Assembly (NCBI GenBank): GCA_900550035.1
Contig: URQS01000008.1
Coordinates: 10,813-74,812 of the forward strand
Direction of reading: 5' to 3'
Length of the DNA stretch: 64,000 nucleotides
From: an uncultured Prevotella sp.
Lineage (GTDB): Bacteria > Bacteroidota > Bacteroidia > Bacteroidales > Bacteroidaceae
Below the pieces are notes generated by a model. That model was given only the letters and a program-made list of their open reading frames with translations. It was not told where the DNA came from and did no database searches. The position numbers and the translations under genes were made by a program. Positions 1 to 7,841 of the stretch are shown piece after piece (the first letter of the stretch is position 1; the number at the start of each line of letters is the position of its first letter).

Positions 1-145
1 TGATAAGTTCCACCATAATGTCAATGTTTTTAGATTTTCAAAATATAAAGTTAGTAATTATTTATCATTCTCCATTGTTTGCGTTAACAAAATCACCTAA
101 AAGGTATTAAAAATACACTTTTTCGGTATATTTGTTGCAAATTAT

Positions 146-1984
146 TCAATCTTTTCGGGTTATTCCGAACAAAAAGACAACCAACGCCAACATATCAGCA
201 CTGCCTCCAGGCGATATGTTCCGACTCACAAAGTCGCGGTTCATGTCTTCTATTCCTGCCTCCGAGAAGTCCTCAAGCAAGCGTCTTGCCTCGGTCTTCA
301 CTTGCAGCATCGTGTCGTAGTCGGTGCGATATACGATGTTGGTATCGTCGAGGTCGCACATGATACGCAGCAGGGTCTTGTGCTTTACGTACGAGTCGTC
401 GCCTTTGATGCGTGTCTCGTAGAATGGTAGCCATTCGCCGAAGAGCTGGCTGTAGCCTTCGCGGGCATTGTCGAGCGCACTCTTGAGCTTGCACCCTGCC
501 TGGGCAAGCTGCTTGGCACGGCTGCCATGTGTACCGCGGGTGTCGGGAAAACCATTGGCAAGTTGTATTATTGTCGTAGAAAGCAAGCTGTTCGGCACAT
601 ACTCTTTCCCGTGAGTAGTAGTTGCCACTTCGCCTCTACCTATTATATATGTCGCTGCTGTCACTGCCAGTCCCATCGAGAAGAGTGCTCCCTTGTAGGT
701 ATTCACGCCTCCCGTCGAATTGAACATAGCCTTCTCGGCTTCGATGCCAATGCGCACTATGTCGTCGTGGGCGGGCAATTGGTTGCTATCGTAGCCCAGT
801 GTGGCGAGCCTAACGAAGTATGGATGCATTGCGCGTATGCTGCGCATCATCAGTGCGTGATCCATATCGCGGTGTGCTCCGCTGTCGTGACTGTCTACGA
901 GTCCCGGCTTTGGTGTGGTGTTCAGCTCTGCCTTCAGTGCCCGTGTTGCCATGTGGGCTACTATATAAGGTACTGTAGTCGGCGGAACGAGTCGTGCAGC
1001 CTGTGCGAGATGATTCTCAACTATCGCCTTGCGCACTCTCGATGCACTCACCGCTACCCCACTCTTCTCCAGTCGTGCCACTTCGCGCACGTCTGGCAGC
1101 ATGCTCTTCATCAGTTCGTTGTAGCGTCGGGTCAGCGGGTCGTCGGGTTCGGTTCCCACGAATCGCACCGTTGCGCCCAGTGCCGGAGCTATATGTCGTC
1201 TGTAGAGATCGATGTCGAGTGTCATCTGTGTGTCGGACGCATCCGAAAGACACTTCAGAAAGTACGTTGGAAATGTGGTTGCACTGATTGAGTATTCGCT
1301 ACCGTCGCACACCACTACATTGTCGAAGTGTGCCACTCCACGGCTGATAATAGCCTTTCGTTCGTCATAGCTGAACATCGAGCAGTCTTCTCTCACCACC
1401 AGTATATACAACGTCTCCACTTGCTGTGCCGCCTGCTCTATCAGATAGCGGTGGCCGAGTGTGAACGGGTTGCAGTTCATTATGATTATGCCGCTGGGCG
1501 GCATAATCGGTTGTGGGGTTGAGGGGTTGAGATGGTGAAGTTTGCCATTGGATTTTTCACTTTTCACTTTTCCCTTTTCACTTTTCAACTCTTCACTATA
1601 CCTCTTTATTCCTCCAATGCCCGTTTCCATCAATATAGCTTTTGGCGCTTCGGCGAGGAGTCGGAACGACATGCTCTCGAACATCTGCCTGTTTTGCGGC
1701 TTGGTAAAGAGTTTCACACATTGATGTCCATCAGCGTTGGCTTGTGCTATCAAGTGCGACACAATCTGGTTAGCCACAGCCTCACCCTTGTGTCCGTCAG
1801 CCACTGCTACGCATTTTATTACGCCTCCTTTCAGTCCACCACCGGCTACTATTTCGTCGGTCGTCTCGTCGACGAGAGTGGCGTAGTAGTCTACATCGTC
1901 AAGACGCAAGCCGTTGTCGTCCAGAAACTGTTCTATGCGGCGACGTTGGCGCGGTATGGCTGGATTGAGCTGTATTATTTCCAA
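146..1984 (-). CDS. citC-citG: Fused [citrate lyase] ligase / triphosphoribosyl-dephospho-CoA synthase
   Basis: The 612-residue protein joins two enzymes of citrate lyase maturation. Residues about 1-125 look like the GNAT-type N-terminal domain of CitC. Residues about 165-335 are the CitC nucleotidyltransferase domain, with NPFTLGH at 172-178; CitC acetylates the acyl-carrier subunit using acetate and ATP. From about residue 340 the sequence is CitG (TPKPGLVDSHDSGAHRDMD at about 357-375), which makes the prosthetic-group precursor from ATP and dephospho-CoA. The two are separate genes in most cit operons. Residues 130-164 form a Lys/Ser-rich linker encoded by a purine-rich repeat like those found between genes in this window. 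citX lies 59 bp upstream on the same strand. Bases 1-145 beyond the stop codon hold no gene that I can see. The family calls come from motifs and length; which residues form the fusion boundary is approximate. Confidence 0.9.
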   Translation of the reverse strand: MEIIQLNPAIPRQRRRIEQFLDDNGLRLDDVDYYATLVDETTDEIVAGGGLKGGVIKCVAVADGHKGEAVANQIVSHLIAQANADGHQCVKLFTKPQNRQMFESMSFRLLAEAPKAILMETGIGGIKRYSEELKSEKGKVKSEKSNGKLHHLNPSTPQPIMPPSGIIIMNCNPFTLGHRYLIEQAAQQVETLYILVVREDCSMFSYDERKAIISRGVAHFDNVVVCDGSEYSISATTFPTYFLKCLSDASDTQMTLDIDLYRRHIAPALGATVRFVGTEPDDPLTRRYNELMKSMLPDVREVARLEKSGVAVSASRVRKAIVENHLAQAARLVPPTTVPYIVAHMATRALKAELNTTPKPGLVDSHDSGAHRDMDHALMMRSIRAMHPYFVRLATLGYDSNQLPAHDDIVRIGIEAEKAMFNSTGGVNTYKGALFSMGLAVTAATYIIGRGEVATTTHGKEYVPNSLLSTTIIQLANGFPDTRGTHGSRAKQLAQAGCKLKSALDNAREGYSQLFGEWLPFYETRIKGDDSYVKHKTLLRIMCDLDDTNIVYRTDYDTMLQVKTEARRLLEDFSEAGIEDMNRDFVSRNISPGGSADMLALVVFLFGITRKD

Positions 1985-2043
1985 TGTAAGATGCGGATTG
2001 TTAAATGTTAATGATAATCGTTAGTTGTTTGATTCGTAAAGAT

Positions 2044-2622
2044 TTAAGTTTGCTGCTGTAGGGCATAGTCGTCAGTCATCTGCTTTATCCTTGCCCATAT
2101 TTCCTCTTGTGTGTGCCATCGCATTCGCATGCAATATCTGGCTTCATGGTCGCATACGAGGCAGCGACGTGGCTGTCCTCCTACTCTGTCACGCGACACC
2201 GGAATGCCTTGTGCGTCAATCACGTCGATGTCGAAGAGTCGACCCAACGGATGTGTGTCCTCAATATCTACCGCCACGCGCTTGGCTTCAAGCAATGGCA
2301 GCGAGGTAATCAGATAGGCTTCATAGCCCGTATTAAGGTCGCGTTCTACAAGGCATTCCCCTGTTTCAGTTTTTAGTTCATTGGTTAGTAATTCAGTTTC
2401 AGGTAATAGGTCATCACTTATATTATATGCCTTTCGCATAGCCTTCACGGCTGCACGTGCTACAGTGAGCGATTGCTGATTACGCTTCACGCTTCCTGGC
2501 ATAACCACCGTTAGACACACCAGTGTCTTTCCCGAGTGTTCAGCCATCAGTTTTTGCTGCATAGCATGGCGTGCGTCGCGGCTCGCCAGAAGTTCGTCAA
2601 GCGTAATAGGCATATTTTTCAT
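2044..2622 (-). CDS. citX: Apo-citrate lyase phosphoribosyl-dephospho-CoA transferase
   Basis: This 192-residue protein matches CitX in length and in its C-terminal signature, seen here as GRLFDIDVIDAQG, then a PRRCLVC segment and a conserved ARYC. CitX transfers the phosphoribosyl-dephospho-CoA group to a serine of the acyl-carrier protein CitD, forming holo-citrate lyase in the cytoplasm. The start MKNMPITLDELL is natural for the family and no in-frame upstream start is needed. It is the first gene of a two-gene leftward unit with the citC-citG fusion. The enzyme subunit genes citD-citE-citF lie about 20 kb away on the same strand, so the system is split. A promoter with a leader of about 290 nt precedes it. 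Confidence 0.88.
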   Translation of the reverse strand: MKNMPITLDELLASRDARHAMQQKLMAEHSGKTLVCLTVVMPGSVKRNQQSLTVARAAVKAMRKAYNISDDLLPETELLTNELKTETGECLVERDLNTGYEAYLITSLPLLEAKRVAVDIEDTHPLGRLFDIDVIDAQGIPVSRDRVGGQPRRCLVCDHEARYCMRMRWHTQEEIWARIKQMTDDYALQQQT

Positions 2623-2911
2623 TTCATGAGTATTTTATTATAGTTAACGAGTTGACAACAGACAAGTAGACAAGGAGATTTGTTTTCACCATGAATCTTG
2701 TACTATTATCATGCCACTGGTACAAGTCATCAATATCGTTTTGATGGCGATTTTTAAAGCGATTTGAAATGAAAAGGGGGGCATCCACCGCAAGGGTTTT
2801 TAATACTATCCACGTAAATACGACAACACTCCCTTCCATAAAATGCTGAAAAGAACCGCCTTCGATACTTACGCTCACGCGAGTGGTATGTATAGATTTA
2901 ATTTTATGGCG

Positions 2912-2943
2912 TAAAGTTACATCATTTATACGAAACCCCCAAA
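2912..2943 (-). promoter_or_regulatory. Promoter of citX-citCG
   Basis: Read on the minus strand, TTTG (2940-2943) is followed after 20 nt by TAACTTTA (2912-2919). This is close to the Bacteroidetes consensus TTTG-N19/20-TAnnTTTG. The -7 box is identical to that of the citD promoter at 25659. The leader to citX would be about 285 nt and contains no convincing gene. Confidence 0.5.
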
Positions 2944-3007
2944 TTTTTACGCCAAAAAATTCGTATAAACCGTCATTATAGACTACTTTGCTTGACAAAT
3001 GTAAAAT

Positions 3008-3110
3008 CATAGGAGACTATAGCGTCCCCGCTATAGCCTGCGCAATCAACTATAACTTGCTGACATTCAGCTTGCGCAGACTACGGCGAGGACGCCATAG
3101 CCTCCTATGG
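3008..3110. repeat. Imperfect inverted-repeat hairpin (MITE-like)
   Basis: Two arms of about 38 bp (3008-3046 and 3072-3110) are inverted copies differing at roughly six positions, mostly G/A transitions, around a loop of about 25 bp. Each arm is itself a small palindrome: CTATAGCG-tccc-CGCTATAG on the left and CTACGGCG-agga-CGCCATAG on the right. The whole can fold as a cruciform. A single arm (TATGGCG-gggA-CGCCATAGCC) recurs at 33991-34018, and a fragment (GGAGGTTATGGCGTCC) at 3200-3216. I see no coding capacity. Confidence 0.65.
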
Positions 3111-3175
3111 GACACATCAACACAACAACGCCACAACATCTTTTAAACGACAATGGCGACAATGTTCAACAATAT
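3095..3175 (-). repeat. Dispersed repeat A, copy 1 (inverted relative to copy 2)
   Basis: On the minus strand this reads ATTGTTGAACATTGTC, then ATTGTCGTTTAAAAGA and GGCGTTGT, ending in GTCCCATA and GAGGCTATG. The same succession of blocks, at roughly 85-90% identity by eye, occurs on the plus strand at 12891-12970. The two copies bracket polysaccharide locus 1 in opposite orientation. No reading frame is conserved. Confidence 0.7.
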
Positions 3176-3233
3176 GATGAAACAGAACAAACTGTAGGAG
3201 GTTATGGCGTCCTATATGAAGGAAACATAACAA

Positions 3234-6200
3234 TTATGCTCCTATGGTTTCCGTCTGGCTGTTTCTACGAGAATATTCTGTGGGAGAAATACCGTAAGTC
3301 TGACTAAAACACTTAGAGAAATAGCTCTGCGTAGAGAAGCCCACCATGTACATTACCTCCGAAACAGCAAAACGACCCTGCTTGAGCAATACTGCGGCAC
3401 GCAGCATTCTCATCTGTCGGATATAATTCACAGGAGTATAGCCTGTGACTGCCTTCATTCGTCGATAGATAAGTTTAGTGCCATATCCCGTAAGTTTGGT
3501 CAATAACTGCACATTGAGGTCTGGGTCTGCAAGATGTTCTTCAATTATCTTTGTTACCTCCTTCATTACAGCATCCTCATCATTCACATCAAAAGGCTTG
3601 AAAGTATCTGCCGATGATTTTGACTGATCATCTTCGGTATTCTCAATATTAGCAATTAGTTCCTTTGACAGTTCTGAATGAGCTGTAGATAAGACCTGAC
3701 TCTTCACCTCATATCCCGTTCTTATGATAATGACAATATGGCCACTTTCTGCTTCGTCAAACGACACTGCAGCACCTATCTTCCGCGCCCGTTCATTGAT
3801 AAGTGCCAAAGAATGCTCACTGTAAGATCTGAATGCATAGCGCAGTTTCTCCGGTGTAAGGGTTATCTGCTCCACGTCGAGTCGAAGTACAGCACGTCCG
3901 TCAGTCTCTTCTGCATACAACACGGCATTTCCTTGAACAAGCGTATCATCGTCGACGAACTTCATTATAGCGTTCAGCAATCCAAGCATCGCAACCACGT
4001 CCATATCCATCATTAGCGCCGGAATATTTGCGGAGAAGGACATGCGAATACCGCATCCTTGCTCATGACTATCAGCAACTACCAACTGGCACAATTCAGT
4101 CAAGTCAAGCTGTCGCATGACCGGTTTGGCAGAACTATTGGACATAGCCAATGGCAAGTCGAGCGCCTCGGATGCCATCAGACAGATAGCAGCGCCATTA
4201 TGACGTATCATATTGATATCTTCTTCATATTTACCATGAAGTTGAGACCTAAGATTACAAGAAGACGCCAAGACCGAGCCAGCCGACATCTTCAGTTTCT
4301 CTGACAACGATGCGAAGAATTCAGCACGTCTTGCACTTTGTTCCATAGCATCGTTGCGGGCTTGACGCTCACGACGCAATTCACGACGCATCCACACAAA
4401 GCGTACACCCCATGCTACCAACGCCAAGAACAACAGCAAATAAATTGCTTTAGCCCACCACGTAAGATACCACGGAGGAAGCACAGTCACCATCAATTCG
4501 TAGATAATCTTAGAAGGTTGTCCCTGCCCATCCACTATACTCACATAAAGCCTATATGTGCCATGTGGCAAGCCGTTAAACGACACCTGTAATCTTTCAG
4601 AAGAAAGAAGTGTCCAACGATCCCCCACACCTTCCATCCTATAGGCGTAGCGCGCAGGCAACTGCCCAGATTGAGGATTGTCAGAAAAAAGGAGCTTGAA
4701 GTTATTCTCATTGCTGCGGAAGGTCAGTTTTCCTTTGGCACCAAGATAATTCCGTGCGTCATTGATACACATAAGTCTGCCGTTCACTTCAATGCCAGTA
4801 AGCTTCAGTTTAGCGTGGTTTGTAGATGTCAAGTCATTCGTAGAGACTGTCATCAGTGCGTCTTCCCCACTGAGCATTACTCCTTTGCATAACTTGCCAT
4901 CAAGATTGGTCCACGACATTTGTGAAACCATTGAGAATGCGTTTAAGCCGGAAAGCGAAAAAGCACTACTCGTACCGTTAGGGCGCAATATACAAACATC
5001 ATTATTGGCTGTTATCCATAGTTCGTTATCAGCTGTACCAAGCGCCACGGGGGTCATACTATGGTCGACCATAGTAAATATATGTTGATTATTCAGCTCG
5101 CCATTGTTAAAGCGTACCACTTTGCCTGCCATTGTAGCCCATACTGAGCCACCTGCATCGGCTACTACTTTATCTATGGACGTTTCGTTCATCACATGAC
5201 TAACATGAAATGACGTGACGTCAATACAGTCGATGCCAGCACTGTAAGAAGCCGCCCAAACACGTCCTCTATTATCAATGGCCAGACTACTTACATTAAC
5301 ACCTATAAGCGTTGAGCCAAGATGGGCATCGGCTTTCACATACCCCTGACTGGCAAGCAACCGTTTACTGTCAATGATAAATATTCCTCCAGCATAGGCA
5401 GCAACCCAGCATCGTCCCTTTCTGTCTTCAACAATATCATATGCCCAAGTCGCATTGTAATGCCCCGTGCCATCGGTGAGCAACACATTGCGTGGCATTG
5501 AACTTTGTGAATCGATAATGTAGAGACCATGATCAGTGCAGGCAATGACAGTGCCGTCAGACAAACGATGTAACTTACGAATACGATTGTGCGAGATGCT
5601 CCATTGGGGGTCGCCCTGTCGATACCACTTCGATGCTTTCCACCCATCTGCACTATATTGCATGCTAATCAGTCCGTTGTCACCGCCAGCCCACAGCGTC
5701 GTTCCATCAGCATCAATCAGCAAGGTTCCAAACGTATTGCCGTCGCCTCTGCCCGTGATGGAAGAAAGACTCCAACTATGAAATGGCTCATGAGCACGAT
5801 GCACAGATAGTCCACGGTCGGTACCAACAAGAAGGTTGTTCCATTGGTCTTTAGCCAGTGCCCATACTATATTGCTCGCTAACGAATTCGTGATACGTAT
5901 GTCTTGCGATATGCGCACAGCATTTTGTCCGTCGCTAAGCATGTATAGTCCATTGTCTGTACCTATGTAGAGGGTACGATTCACCTGACACAGAGCCTTG
6001 ATAGAATTGGAATGTAGTGCCGGCACTTCTTTCAATGAGCGACCATTATAAAGGAACAAGGCACCTTCTGTGCCTATCCAGCAGTTTTTACCTTTGGCGT
6101 GAATCATCGCATTGATTAGCGGACGTTGGGCAGGTTTTCCAATGTTGACAGTTCTGACACGACCATTGCGAATGATATACAAACCATTCAGTGTTCCTAC

Positions 6201-6731
6201 AAAAAGCCCGTCGGGCGTGTCAAGCAACGAATAAACTTGTGGCAATCGACGTGCAAGAACTTGCGATTTACCGGTCTGCATGTCGTATAAATCTACTCCA
6301 TCGGCACCGCCAACCACAATCTTCGAACCTTTCTGTAGCAGGGCACGTACACAGCGTACACCGCCCGATGGAGGAAGCATTCTCAGCGTACGACGCGTTG
6401 CTACACGCAAACCGCCATCAGTACCTATCAGTATTGTGTCGCCAGCCAGCAGTACCGCATTGATGCGCGTCTGAAGGTCAGTACCCGTGAATAAAGCATA
6501 GTCGCGATAACCGTCAAAAGCAATGAGTCCTTTGTCTGTACCCATCCATGTCAATCCGTCGGGATCGGTAGCCATACATAATACAACTGGCGAGTTGCTT
6601 GGCTTGAAATTGACAAAAGAAGGCTGGGTGATAATCGTCTCACTACTTTTAGCTTGCAAGACGTGACATCCCAAAACAATGTAAATTAGAAATATATGTA
6701 TGTATAAGAAGTAGGTTTTTAATTGTGTCAT
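3234..6731 (-). CDS. Hybrid two-component-like sensor with degenerate kinase and AraC output domain
   Basis: The 1165-residue protein has the layout of a Bacteroides hybrid two-component sensor of a polysaccharide locus. A signal peptide (1-28) is followed by periplasmic ligand-binding propeller repeats (WMGTDKGL, LIGTDGGL, YIGTDNGL, LVGTDRGL) up to about residue 620, a Y_Y_Y domain to about 750, one membrane helix (about 755-778), a cytoplasmic linker and a C-terminal AraC-type HTH (about 1065-1155). The phosphorelay part is decayed. Where the HisKA motif SHELRTP is expected, the sequence is FFASLSEKLKMSAG (about 803-816), with no phosphoacceptor histidine. Only a remnant of the ATPase N-box (LLNAIMKF, about 918) is visible, and no receiver domain is present. 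It probably binds a beta-glucan breakdown product and acts on the susC-susD-GH16 genes just upstream. How it would signal without phosphotransfer is unknown. Confidence 0.85.
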   Translation of the reverse strand: MTQLKTYFLYIHIFLIYIVLGCHVLQAKSSETIITQPSFVNFKPSNSPVVLCMATDPDGLTWMGTDKGLIAFDGYRDYALFTGTDLQTRINAVLLAGDTILIGTDGGLRVATRRTLRMLPPSGGVRCVRALLQKGSKIVVGGADGVDLYDMQTGKSQVLARRLPQVYSLLDTPDGLFVGTLNGLYIIRNGRVRTVNIGKPAQRPLINAMIHAKGKNCWIGTEGALFLYNGRSLKEVPALHSNSIKALCQVNRTLYIGTDNGLYMLSDGQNAVRISQDIRITNSLASNIVWALAKDQWNNLLVGTDRGLSVHRAHEPFHSWSLSSITGRGDGNTFGTLLIDADGTTLWAGGDNGLISMQYSADGWKASKWYRQGDPQWSISHNRIRKLHRLSDGTVIACTDHGLYIIDSQSSMPRNVLLTDGTGHYNATWAYDIVEDRKGRCWVAAYAGGIFIIDSKRLLASQGYVKADAHLGSTLIGVNVSSLAIDNRGRVWAASYSAGIDCIDVTSFHVSHVMNETSIDKVVADAGGSVWATMAGKVVRFNNGELNNQHIFTMVDHSMTPVALGTADNELWITANNDVCILRPNGTSSAFSLSGLNAFSMVSQMSWTNLDGKLCKGVMLSGEDALMTVSTNDLTSTNHAKLKLTGIEVNGRLMCINDARNYLGAKGKLTFRSNENNFKLLFSDNPQSGQLPARYAYRMEGVGDRWTLLSSERLQVSFNGLPHGTYRLYVSIVDGQGQPSKIIYELMVTVLPPWYLTWWAKAIYLLLFLALVAWGVRFVWMRRELRRERQARNDAMEQSARRAEFFASLSEKLKMSAGSVLASSCNLRSQLHGKYEEDINMIRHNGAAICLMASEALDLPLAMSNSSAKPVMRQLDLTELCQLVVADSHEQGCGIRMSFSANIPALMMDMDVVAMLGLLNAIMKFVDDDTLVQGNAVLYAEETDGRAVLRLDVEQITLTPEKLRYAFRSYSEHSLALINERARKIGAAVSFDEAESGHIVIIIRTGYEVKSQVLSTAHSELSKELIANIENTEDDQSKSSADTFKPFDVNDEDAVMKEVTKIIEEHLADPDLNVQLLTKLTGYGTKLIYRRMKAVTGYTPVNYIRQMRMLRAAVLLKQGRFAVSEVMYMVGFSTQSYFSKCFSQTYGISPTEYSRRNSQTETIGA

Positions 6732-6799
6732 TGGATAAAGATTTTGCTTAATTGATACAAAAATAGCAATTTTCTTTGATACAGTAACACTCTACTCGA

Positions 6800-6844
6800 A
6801 AAAAAACAAACACAACGGCAGACCACGATAAATAGTCTGCCGTT
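6800..6844 (-). terminator. Terminator after the susC-susD-GH16 operon
   Basis: AACGGCAGAC (6814-6823) and GTCTGCCGTT (6835-6844) form a perfect 10-bp stem with an 11-nt loop. On the minus strand the stem is followed by a T-rich run (complement of 6800-6806). It lies directly after the GH16 stop codon and before the sensor gene, so the regulator is probably transcribed separately. Confidence 0.75.
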
Positions 6845-6849
6845 GCATA

Positions 6850-7824
6850 TTATTTCAGAGCTTGGTATACTCTCACATAGTCAACCTCATAGCGTAATGG
6901 GAAGTGCGCCAGGTCAGGCTCACCGCCATTGCTGCCGATGGCAAGGTTGAGTAAGATGTAATGACCAAAACCATCACGTGCGTTAGAGAAGGGATTGTCG
7001 TGATCGCCATCCACACCTTGATTGTGAGTCTTTGAGAGATCTACCTCATTCAACATTTCATCGTCAAGATAGAGACGGATAAAATGTTCGTCCCAGTCCA
7101 TGCGCCAAATATGGAACTTCGATTCCCAATCTGCGTCCTTTGCCTTGAAATGAGTGAAGGGCGTGACACTTTCGTCCCAAGTAGCCGTATAGCGCTTGTC
7201 GGAACCCCAGCAAGCATTAGCAAGTATGGATGGAGCACCGTTCTTGATGTAGTACTCCATAATATCAATCTCGCCATTCTGAGGCCACTCTCCTTGGTTG
7301 CCCAGTGTCCAGATAGCAGGCCAAGCACCACATGCGACTGGTATACGAGCGCGCACTTCCATTCGTCCATAACGGAATTTAAAACTCTTCTGCGTTGTCA
7401 GACAAGAAGAAGTGAACTGCGCTTCACTACGAGAATAACGCCAATCTGTGGATTGTGGATTGTAGTCGGGATTGTTTACCTTCTGTTGCCGTCCTTCTAT
7501 CACTAACAGTCCGTCGCTCACAGAGGCGTTGTCAGGACAATACCATTGCAATTCATTATTTCTTACAAAGCCCTGTTCGTAGGTCCACTTGTCCGATGGG
7601 CGTCCATCAACGTTAAACTCATCGTTCCAAACCAGTCGATAACCGGTATATTCCGTGGGTACAGCATCTTTAGGCAAGGCTTTCTTCGATGCATTATTAT
7701 CAGTGGCTTTGTCTGGCACCTCTGTGGGTTTCTGCGATTCTGCCGGTGTTCCCTCGGCGTACGATTCGTGACATTGGCAGAATAGCGCCATTCCCAGGAT
7801 TGGAAGTATATGAGATATTTTCAT
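6850..7824 (-). CDS. Glycoside hydrolase family 16 beta-glucanase (laminarinase/lichenase type)
   Basis: The protein of about 324 residues has a hydrophobic N-terminus (MKISHILPILGMALF), a Pro/Lys/Asp-rich linker to about residue 55 and one GH16 catalytic domain. The catalytic motif is EIDIME (E185, D187, E190 counted from MKISH), the usual nucleophile, assistant and acid/base of retaining GH16 enzymes. Aromatic substrate-binding segments such as GAWPAIW and the C-terminal YEVDYVRVYQ are also present. GH16 enzymes of this type cut beta-1,3 or mixed beta-1,3/1,4 glucans. I chose the start at 7824 because an in-frame ATG at 7851 would overlap susD and lacks signal-peptide character. A cysteine near residue 16-18 could be lipidated, but the lipobox (CQC) is poor. 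It is the last gene of the susC-susD operon, so it probably acts at the cell surface or in the periplasm. Confidence 0.88.
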   Translation of the reverse strand: MKISHILPILGMALFCQCHESYAEGTPAESQKPTEVPDKATDNNASKKALPKDAVPTEYTGYRLVWNDEFNVDGRPSDKWTYEQGFVRNNELQWYCPDNASVSDGLLVIEGRQQKVNNPDYNPQSTDWRYSRSEAQFTSSCLTTQKSFKFRYGRMEVRARIPVACGAWPAIWTLGNQGEWPQNGEIDIMEYYIKNGAPSILANACWGSDKRYTATWDESVTPFTHFKAKDADWESKFHIWRMDWDEHFIRLYLDDEMLNEVDLSKTHNQGVDGDHDNPFSNARDGFGHYILLNLAIGSNGGEPDLAHFPLRYEVDYVRVYQALK

Positions 7825-7841
7825 ATTAATATGTTTTAGAA

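Noticed and set aside
1..145. Possible terminator or promoter beyond the citC-citG stop
   Set aside because: GTATT-aaa-AATAC is too short for a terminator and TATATTTG near 127 has no -33 partner and no gene behind it.
527..1291. 254-codon plus-strand frame opposite citC-citG
   Set aside because: It lies entirely inside a well-supported gene on the other strand and its sequence is rich in Cys/His/Arg, typical of antisense shadows.
2624..3010. Open frame of 128 codons on the minus strand between citX and the hairpin element
   Set aside because: It spans the promoter and the conserved -7 box, its composition is unlike its neighbours and it shows no family resemblance. I treat it as non-coding.
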